A stretch of DNA of 64,000 bases from Diadema setosum (Eukaryota; Echinodermata; Echinoidea; Diadematoida; Diadematidae): assembly GCA_033980235.1 (NCBI GenBank), contig CM067075.1, forward strand, positions 3,027,148 through 3,091,147, read 5' to 3'. Shown here piece after piece: positions 56,466 through 64,000 of this stretch (positions are counted from its first letter, which is position 1; each line of letters opens with the position of its first letter). The notes beneath the pieces were generated by a model. It saw only the letters and a program-made list of their open reading frames with translations, did not search any database and was not told the DNA's origin. The translations under genes were made by a program, and so were the position numbers.

Positions 56466-56735
56466 TTACACGATCATAGGACATATGATTTATCCTTGAG
56501 AATATAAGTACTTGTATTGCAGTGCATGTTGTTTTTCCAAGTGGACAAAAAGGGTGTGCAGAGAGGTGTGGGTATAAAAACCTCATTTGGAATGGTTCAT
56601 TTACACGATCACAGGACATTATGATTTATCCTTGAGAATGCAAGAGTGTAATATATTGCTGCGTACCTCAGTTTTCCAATCAGACAAAATGTATACTGGT
56701 GTACTGATAGGTGTGGGTAAATCCCAGTTTGGAAT
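56466..56735 (+). repeat. 135-bp tandem duplication
   Basis: TTACACGATCA(T/C)AGGACAT starts at 56466 and 56601. Both are followed by ATGATTTATCCTTGAGAAT, TTTTCCAA, GACAAAA and AGGTGTGGGTA in the same order. The units are moderately diverged. Confidence 0.8.
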
Positions 56736-58216
56736 GGTAGCGCAACCAGGTCCGTATATCTCTTGACTGTGTAGCAATGACAACAACCAAAAAACAAAAT
56801 ACATCGTGCACCTTTCTTTTTTTCTTTCTATGCAACACTGTCCAGTGATTGTATTTGCTTCAGTTACTTCAAAGTTCACATTGCACTGTTTTGTTAAAAA
56901 AAAAAACACCTAAAATGCATATCGATATGGCATACTTCCTTAGTATCTCTTTAATATCTAACACAGTTTTGGCAATTATTGGAATTGACTTTTGCTAGTC
57001 TGCTAGTTGTTGGTTCATGAAATCAAAAGACAAGGTAGTCATGTGCAGTTTTATTGTTCCAACCTTGAGATTATCATGTAAATATATTCATCTATTATCC
57101 TATTTTTCTGGGGGGGGGGGGGTATGTAGAGTTGTGGCATCCTATTATATTTAATAAGCATGAGAAGTATTGGGTGGTGTGTGAATGCATCATGTGAACT
57201 TTAAACCCATTGCGTCAAGATTGAATTTTGCGACAGAGTTTCTTGCTGTCACTAAAGTTGGTGTTTACTACATATCTCTGTATGAAAACTTAAATGTTGG
57301 AGGAGATTAGCAATCGACTTTGTCTCATGCATTATTATACTTTCAATCTTCTCAAAACCATGAAGAAATCTTAAAAAAAAAAGATACTTCTAATAATAAA
57401 AAAAAAATAGCTAAACTGAAAGAAGTAGGCATTCCAACCTTCTAAAGTGTGTTGCCAAGTTACGATTCAGTTTACAAATGAGCGATCAGGAGTCTTCTGT
57501 GTATTCTGTCACTGAAACAAACAATTACATTGCACAAAGTGTATGTGACCAGCGAAAGGTTCAGATGTGAGGATTTTTATTTTATTTTATTTTTTTCACT
57601 CTACCTTATAAACCTACTGACCATGAATAGTAAATATCATAAAAAAGGCATAGCATTAAACCACAGAAATGTGTCTGGGTTTTTTTTTTTTTTTTTTTAA
57701 TGTGATTTATTTTTGAGAGAGAGATCGAGATCATTATGGGGAGCAATTTTTAGCTCTTGTTTCTTGTAAAGTTGTGCTTGACTGATATTGAATCAGTGTT
57801 TGAAATTCTTAGAATTCCACGTAATGGTTAGGATAAAACATAGTTGAGATATGATTACATCAGATTCTATACATGTACTATTGACTCTTGCTCGAAATGG
57901 AGACCTACAAAATTGTACATTGTATGCATGAGAGAAATGTGTGGAGAAATGTGTGAAATAATGCTGTGATAGCACAAGTTCAGGTGAATAATGGCAAAAG
58001 TATGAAATATCAAACAAAAAGGTATACAGGAAGTAAGTATTGCAATCTCAGGGCATACCCTACTCATGGTTGCTACTTCACTTTTTATAATCAATAATCA
58101 ATGCTATTTCGGGAGACTATAAGTCCCTCAATAGCATTTCAAACCCTTCAGGTGGAACATTCGGTATGTTCCCTCCCCAGCCAGTCATCATCTATATATT
58201 GTATGTGTCCTACTCA
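56736..58216. other. no gene seen; AT-rich
   Basis: G13 run at 57110-57122 and T18 near 57680-57698. No exon or further repeat was recognised. Confidence 0.5.
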
Positions 58217-58309
58217 TTAACCCGTTGAGGACGAGTCCCGAGTATACTCGGGCAGGTGTCTATGGGAAATGCGTGTAGTAGCAAAATCAAACCGTCCTCA
58301 ACGGGTTAA
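58217..58309 (+). mobile_element. 93-bp TTAA hairpin MITE, copy 5 (best preserved)
   Basis: TTAACCCGTTGAGGACGAGT to CCGTCCTCAACGGGTTAA. The 16-bp inner palindrome CCCGAGTATACTCGGG is perfect and both TTAA are intact. It serves as the reference copy for the family in this window. Confidence 0.9.
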
Positions 58310-58352
58310 GAAGCTCAGAGTACATGTGCTGTACATTCCACAGTTACAAAAG

Positions 58353-58921
58353 TTAAAGGACAATTTCACCTTCATTAACATAAGGATTTAGAGAATGCAG
58401 CAATATTAGTAGGACACATCAGTGAAAGTTTGAGGAAAATTGGACAATCGATGCAAAAGTTATGAATGTTTAAAGCTTTTGTGTTGGAACCGCTGGATGA
58501 GGAGACTGCTAAGGCTCGTGATGTCATACGAGTACAACAGTATAATAGAAAATGTAAAGAAAATTCAACATATTTTCACTTTTTTTCGCATAATAAAAGA
58601 GCAGTTGACTTGCCTCTTTCTAAAGGCAATGGGAATAATATTACCCATAACATATGTCAGTAACGAGTCAAGGGAATGTGTACTTTTTTCAAAAGATGAA
58701 ATTTTGTGAAATTCTCTTTATATTTTCCTTATATTGTTGTACGCATGTGACATCATACACTGCAGTAGTCTTCTCATCCAGTGGTGACTGCACAAAAACT
58801 TCAAAAATTCATAACTTTTGAATGGATTGTTCGATTTTCCTCAAACTTTTACTGATGTGTTCTACTAATATTGCTACATTCTCTCAATCCTTATGTTAAT
58901 GAAGGTGAACTTGTCCTTTAA
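58353..58921. mobile_element. 569-bp TTAA hairpin element
   Basis: Starts TTAAAGGACAATTTCACCTT and ends AAGGTGAACTTGTCCTTTAA. The arms pair for roughly 180 bp (TTCATTAACATAAGGATT, ATTAGTAG(G/A)ACACATCAGT, GTTTGAGGAAAAT and inverses) and continue to GATGAGGAGACTGCTAAGGC-type pairing. The middle has no transposase. Confidence 0.9.
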
Positions 58922-59017
58922 TCTTATTTACACACACAAAATAAACTAAAATAAACCTGTTATGTTTTAATTGTAAAAAACAAAAATAAAGCAGTCTTTT
59001 CAAGTCTCTGTGTTTCA
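58922..59017. other. AT-rich spacer
   Basis: Nothing recognised beyond A/T-rich words. Confidence 0.5.
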
Positions 59018-59136
59018 GCATCTTTCTGTATGTTTGTATCTCAGCATTTTTCTGTATGTTTGTCATCTTTCTGTATGTTTGTATCTCAGCATCTTTCTGT
59101 ATGTTTGTATCTCAGCATGCTCTGTATAATATGTTT
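59018..59136 (+). repeat. ~26-bp minisatellite
   Basis: CATCTTTCTGTATGTTTGTATCTCAG units repeat about five times, with one shortened unit (lacking TATCTCAG) and a diverged last unit. Confidence 0.85.
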
Positions 59137-61738
59137 GTACAACTGTTCCTCTTCTGTATCATGTAATAGCACTCATGTGAACAGTCAGTGCATCCCATAA
59201 TACCACCCCCTCCTCCTTCATCCATTTTCTTTTATCCTGGTCTTTTTCCCAACTGGTCTCCGTCGTTCAGCGCCTCTCATTCCTTCGCAGACCCCAAGAG
59301 CGCAGGCTGTCTCACGCCTGACCTGCTCCCTGCCATGTCCTAGCGGATAGCCTGACTGCCGGTTAGTTAGAATGGGTAGCAGCTCTCTGTTCTCACAGCC
59401 AAGAGTAGGAGAGAGAGAAGGAAAAAGAGAAGAAGAGCGGAAGAAAGAGAGAGAGGGGGAGCGAGTGCAAGAGAGAGAAGGCTCGTAAAAACTGCGGGCC
59501 ATTCTCCCGGCTCCACTGTCAGCAGCGTCTTTAGTCCCCCTTGCATCCCGAACAACAATAAGCCCACCTGCCAAACCGGGGTGCTACAATGGGCCACGTT
59601 GGAGAAAGCCCGGCCGTTACCGTTGGCCCAGACACAAGTTTATCCAACCATTATGATGCTTGCAATAACATTTACATTTTTGAAATTGTCCCTACACAAT
59701 CGCTCCCAGCAAGGACCCAAATTCTGAAGGCATGCTTTGCGGAAACAAACTTGCCTGATTTTTTTTTTCTCCCTCCCCCTCACCTGTTTTTTTCTCTCGT
59801 AAAAACCTTGATCCAGTTAATTCTTGACTGTACCGAGTTGTAGCATTGGACCATTCATGCAGTAGAGTCTGGTAATTGCACCATTAGTGGACATTTGGGG
59901 TTAAAAAAAAAAAAAGTGTCATTAGGTGGACATCAGCATCACAATACGTAGGTGGATAAACCAATGTCCTGCTAATGTTTTGACCAATTTGTGAGGGAAT
60001 CTGTTAACCCACAAACCTTCACTTTTGAGTGAAGGTTTATGACTTTATGAACTGTATAACAACAATCAAAGTAACCTCTATAGTATTTTTTAAAGCCTTT
60101 TAAAAGACTTTTAATTTTGAGTTGTTTATATTTGGAGATTTAAAAAAATGGGGCAATAAGAAGACACTGCTCTTTTTTTTTTTAAGCCAAGTGTTAACAT
60201 TCCAGAAGAGTATAGGCCCTATCTGTATCATCACATATCATTTTCCTTCATTTTCATCTATAAAGAAAATTTGTGTGAAATGTCTTGCATAAGTAGGATT
60301 ATATCAAATGTCTTTTTAATAGACCATGTAGCATTTTAAAATTTATCAATATACAACAATGTATCTACGTCTATATGTGTGTGTATAAGTAGGACCTATA
60401 CATTACTGACGTGCACGTATGATGCTTTTGGGGATAACAGAATTGTGCCACAGAATAGAAGAAAATGAGTTCCAAATTTCTTTTTTTTATTTCAGTGTCC
60501 TTATGTAAGTTAAGTACAGCCTTTTACTAAAAGTTGTTTAGTTCGTGACTCGCTTCCTTTGTTATTTATCAACAAGTGTAGACTGGCAAGTTGGTTTACA
60601 TTGGCCTGATTTATCAAGCCCCAGTGCGTTTTACGATGGAGAGCATTGAAAGGCCTTTGTGCCCGAGTTGTGCAAATTGGTGATTATTTTGTTTGTGAAT
60701 GCGTGTTTGTGTAATTTGTGTGTGAGTGGGGCTTGCTGTGAATTTTTCTTCTCTTTTTTTTTTTTTTGGTACTCCATAGACGCCTATGAGTAGCATGCTG
60801 TGAGCTTACACGAGTGGATATTGATTTAGCTTTTGTGTGGCACTATTCATTAGCCTGATTGCATTTTATTTGGTCTAATGGGATTAAATTGGACAATATC
60901 ACATCGTTTAATTATGTGCTTCTCTGCACTCGTAGTTCAGTCACATAGGAACCTTGAGAAAAATTTTCATAGCACCATTCAAAGTGTCGATGATACTTAG
61001 CTTTTTTTCCCCCCTCATGCCATTATTGAAAAGATTATTGAAAAGATCATTGAGACAGGAAGAATTAGTTATTCATATTCAGTTTTCAGTTTTTCTAACC
61101 CTTATGCTTTATCCAGGACACTCGTGAAGAGGGCGTACTTTGACCTCTCGTATTCTGTCAAATCAGGGCAAAATTTGCGTGACATGGCAGTTTGTTGTAG
61201 GGGGTTCTTTCATTCTCTCACTCAGTTTAGTTGTTGCAGTAATAAAAAAAGATAAAAAGAAGAATTATTGGAGTAGATGGGACAAGTTGGATGATGGTTG
61301 ATAAGGCATCAATGGAAACAGAGGAGATGGAGAGAGAATAGTAAAGAAATTGTCATGACTGTAAACAACATGGGGAATGTTCATGATCGGTATTGAAAAA
61401 AAGTAAAACGTGTGAAAGAAACTCTTGAAATACATGTGCGCACTTTTGTTATTTTGTCTTTTCAGCTTCAAAAAGCAGAAATCATAATCGGCCACAACCC
61501 TGCAGTGATTTTTGTGCACCCTGCTCATTTCTACAATACATTTTGACACTTGGTCAGGATGATCCGCAACTCAAAATTCTGAATTGCATCATTACTAATC
61601 ATACAGTGGTGTATTCTCGTGTGACCTGACACTCTTCTTGTCTTCTTACCGTAGAAGATTTGTGCATGTACAGTGCGAACCTCAGAGAGATGAGTACTTT
61701 TTGGCCAGAAATGCCATGGTATTCGGCCCCCAATGGGG
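59137..61738. other. no gene seen; GC-richer islet 59200-59640
   Basis: The islet (CCGTCGTTCAGCGCC near 59261, CACGCCTGACCTGC near 59311) contains purine-rich GA tracts at 59406-59480. Overlapping frames there are tract-derived. The remaining sequence to 61738 is AT-rich without recognised features. Confidence 0.45.
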
Positions 61739-61960
61739 GCGCTGTGGAATAGTGGATAGGACTCCTGACTCCCAATCGGAGGACCCGAGTTTGAATCCCG
61801 CCCAGTGCTTACGTCCTTGTTGTTTTTACCCACCATGTCCCTCTCGACCCAGGTGTAGAAATGGGTACCTGGCAACACTGGGCGATAGTAATGGCATGGC
61901 CCTCTGGTAGAGCAGTGGCAACACTATTGAAAAGAGGTTACCGTGGATAAGTAAGACCTC
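61739..61960 (+). mobile_element. tRNA-derived SINE (tRNA-Gly-like head)
   Basis: The head at 61739-61808 folds plausibly: acceptor GCGCTGT with CCAGTGC (6 of 7), A-box-like GTGGAATAGTGGATAGG, anticodon loop CTCCCAA (CCC) on an imperfect stem, and B box GTTTGAATCC with a poor T stem. It runs on into a body with CCCAGGTGTAGAAATGGGTACCTGG, as in metazoan tRNA-SINEs, so I do not call a functional tRNA. The 3' end is uncertain. Confidence 0.7.
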
Positions 61961-62442
61961 ATAAATGAGAATGGTACCATGAGAATTTTCACGGTTTCTA
62001 TGACAGTGGCATGTCGCCAGTGAGATTGGTGCTAACAAATTAATATGTTATTCAAAACCATGGTAATTGCGATGTGAATTCTCCTGTAACATAGGAAAAG
62101 TCTCTTGTGTCTCCCTGGCCAGTGGTCCCCACCTTGATTGAAAGCTTTAGAGTTTTGGTGTCTCTGGTGCCTTTCTGTTGAACACTGAATCACAGTTAAT
62201 AGTTAAGTTCAACATTTCTAATCTTTGAAGTTTTCAACTTTGATGATTAGCTTGTGATTTTATTTCGGAAGTCTGGAAAGAGACTACGATGCATAATGAG
62301 TAATAATAGGAGAGCCCGCACGCGCGTCCAGCAATACGTTCGCATTCGTTCCAGCCGACAGGAGGTTCTCCTGCTAGCTCCGCGATTTGATTTCTTTTCC
62401 TAAATTCATTGCCGGAATTTACCTTCTCGTGAGGTAATTTTC
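61961..62442. other. no gene seen
   Basis: Intergenic. A short CpG-rich patch at 62310-62390 (GCACGCGCGTCCAGCAATAC) stands out from AT-rich flanks. Confidence 0.45.
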
Positions 62443-62755
62443 ACACACGTCCACGTGACACCTAATCTTAGAGATCGAATTTTTTAGCGAGAGTTCCACT
62501 CAATGATGAAACCACAGTACCGGAAAAAATACATACAGCCAGAGCTGGCGATAAACCGGATAATGTGTGACGATACAGTAGTGACAACACTCACTGGAGG
62601 TTGGCTCGGAAGCTGAGGGGAAATAGGGTTCACTGAGAAGTCATGCAAACTTTTGAATTGGTTGATTATCATGTCAACACGATGCTTTCCGAGTGGGGAC
62701 CTCCCACGACTTGTGCATAGAGCGTAAATCCCAAGATGTCTAATTATTGACTAAT
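62443..62755 (+). repeat. dispersed repeat, copy B (uninterrupted)
   Basis: Same family as 54831-55395 but without the inserted hairpin. It is followed directly by a 93-bp TTAA hairpin at its right end. Confidence 0.7.
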
Positions 62756-62757
62756 CT

Positions 62758-62850
62758 TTAACCCGTTGAGGACGGTTTGATTTTGCTACAACACACATTT
62801 CCCATAGACACTTGCCCGAGTATACTCGGGACTCGTCCTCAACGGGTTAA
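62758..62850 (-). mobile_element. 93-bp TTAA hairpin MITE, copy 6
   Basis: TTAACCCGTTGAGGACGGTT to CGTCCTCAACGGGTTAA, with a perfect inner palindrome CCCGAGTATACTCGGG. It is oriented as the copy at 5149 and opposite to 58217. Well preserved. Confidence 0.9.
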
Positions 62851-62976
62851 GATTTCCAAATTTTGAGTGCATCTACACAGGGCTAAAGTACACAGTAATC
62901 TTCCAGATTGAAAATTCGAGCTGATCTTGAAGTCTAGGAATGTTGTGTGAGCATTACTACTGTAATGCAAGATATA

Positions 62977-63184
62977 CTGTATTTGCAGCATGAAATTTCT
63001 TTCGTGAATTGGAGCCGTTGGCCTTTTTCGCATCATGAAAGTTGTGCAAATTGTCACTGGCATCCAATCCATAATGTACAGTAGTATAGATAAGAACGTT
63101 CGTGTGCATTTTGATTTTGCGAATCTTGGCCCTTGCAAAATTCAAAAAATTAAAATGCATATGTGAACATTCCTTGTTTTACAG
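62977..63184 (-). mobile_element. TA-flanked ~208-bp hairpin element, inverted relative to 8098
   Basis: Starts CTGTATTTGCAGCATGAAAT and ends GAACATTCCTTGTTTTACAG with TA at each end. It contains AACGTTCGTGTGCATTTTGA and CCAATCCATAATG blocks. It matches the copy at 8098-8314 on the other strand. Confidence 0.75.
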
Positions 63185-64000
63185 TATAGTCAAATTATAC
63201 TTCTTAGTGTGCATCTTTTGTTCACAAGTTACACAAGGAACTTTTTCTTCTATCTTGAGAGGTGTTAGTGAAACTATACATATACAAATGAATGACTACT
63301 ATTGACAAGTCATTCTTTTTTTTCCCCTCCAAGTACTTTGTGCAAGTCTTTCTGAGAAATGAATCTATCTCCCATTTGTAACTGTGATTTTATTATCATT
63401 TTTTTAAAAGTAATACAGGGTGCCATTCTTGTGTGTGTGTGGGGGGGGGATGGATCGGGTATTGAGGATGAAATTGAGGGCAACAGCTCTTTGTAAACAT
63501 GTGGATATTTGGGATATCAATTGTCTCAGTGCAAATTATATAATTTGCGCTTACACCACTTGGCTCTCTGTTTCTCCAATTTGCTCACACTGAGCGGAAA
63601 TGTGCCCACGCATAGAAGCAATTTGCCACTTGTTACTGGCCAGAGAGCTAGGTTTGAAGTGTTGCACAGTTAGCCTTGACTCCAGACTGTCCTCCATTAG
63701 ATTCTCTCCATCTTTGGATGCTGAAGCAAAATCTTGTCATTCAAGTCTTTCTGTATTGCATCTGTCTAGAGTGGTTGTCTGAGTGGATTTTTTTTTTTTC
63801 AGGCAACGATGTTAAATCTATACTTTTTCTTTGGCAAAGAGCTGCACCAGTGAAAAATACTATCTTGTTCTGTTTAGTAAAAGTCGAAGTAGAGTAGGAA
63901 GGAGTCAGTAAGTGTTAGTGTTTTTTGGAAAATTTTAATGTCAGCATTTCAATCTGAAAAAAAAAAAAAAAATTGGAAAAGACTGGGCAGACTGGCCACT
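63185..64000. other. no gene seen
   Basis: GT/G tract at 63431-63449 and an A18 run near 63957-63973. Open frames at 63600-63897 have no recognised domain. The window ends in intergenic sequence. Confidence 0.5.

Noticed and set aside
61739..61808. Functional tRNA-Gly gene
   Set aside because: T stem pairs poorly, the anticodon stem has a mismatch, and the sequence continues into a SINE body.

Overview
The window looks like nuclear DNA from an invertebrate deuterostome, most likely an echinoderm such as a sea urchin or sea star. This is inferred from the AT-rich intergenic sequence with many long poly-G/poly-C runs, GT-AG introns of 0.8 to 3.6 kb, dense short inverted-repeat elements, tRNA-derived SINEs, and a cytochrome P450 typical of animal CYP2-clan genes. 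The species cannot be fixed without a database search.

Only one protein-coding gene can be supported. It is a microsomal cytochrome P450 on the minus strand, with coding exons at 35738-34850, 31219-31064, 27704-27600 and 26830-26481. Joining the four exons at consensus splice sites gives one uninterrupted 499-residue frame with every P450 hallmark: anchor, PPGP hinge, AGSDT I-helix, EVLR K-helix, PERF, and the FSVGKRRCMG heme loop. All three introns are phase 1. A strong splice acceptor 105 bp upstream of the start codon suggests a non-coding first exon further upstream. A GC-rich block at 36.4-37.0 kb is a candidate promoter area. The conserved C-helix tryptophan and arginine appear to be replaced.

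The remaining ~55 kb is dominated by mobile-element debris. At least five hairpin (MITE-like) families are bounded by TTAA: six copies of a 93-bp element, two of a 92-bp element, two of a 365-bp element, three of a ~390-bp element, and single larger ones of 433, 569 and 906 bp. A second group of ~210-220-bp elements is flanked by TA. There are also larger foldback elements (375, 769 and 813 bp), a ~1.5-kb composite repeat with 152-bp tandem units rich in AGGTCA half-sites, two tRNA-derived SINEs, one fragment of a non-LTR reverse transcriptase, and several degenerate tandem arrays (~40, ~98, ~100, 135, 152 and 418 bp periods).

Layout: 0-18.5 kb is intergenic with scattered elements. 18.5-22.6 kb holds a stack of abutting hairpin elements set in a tandem array, followed by a ~98-bp array. 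22.6-26.3 kb is AT-rich with nothing recognised. 26.3-35.85 kb is the P450 gene. 36.4-37.1 kb is GC-rich and promoter-like. 37.1-64 kb is intergenic with more elements and a few GC-rich islets of unknown role. Several elements sit inside others, so their relative insertion order can be read. No structural RNA gene, CRISPR array, operon or bacterial feature was found.
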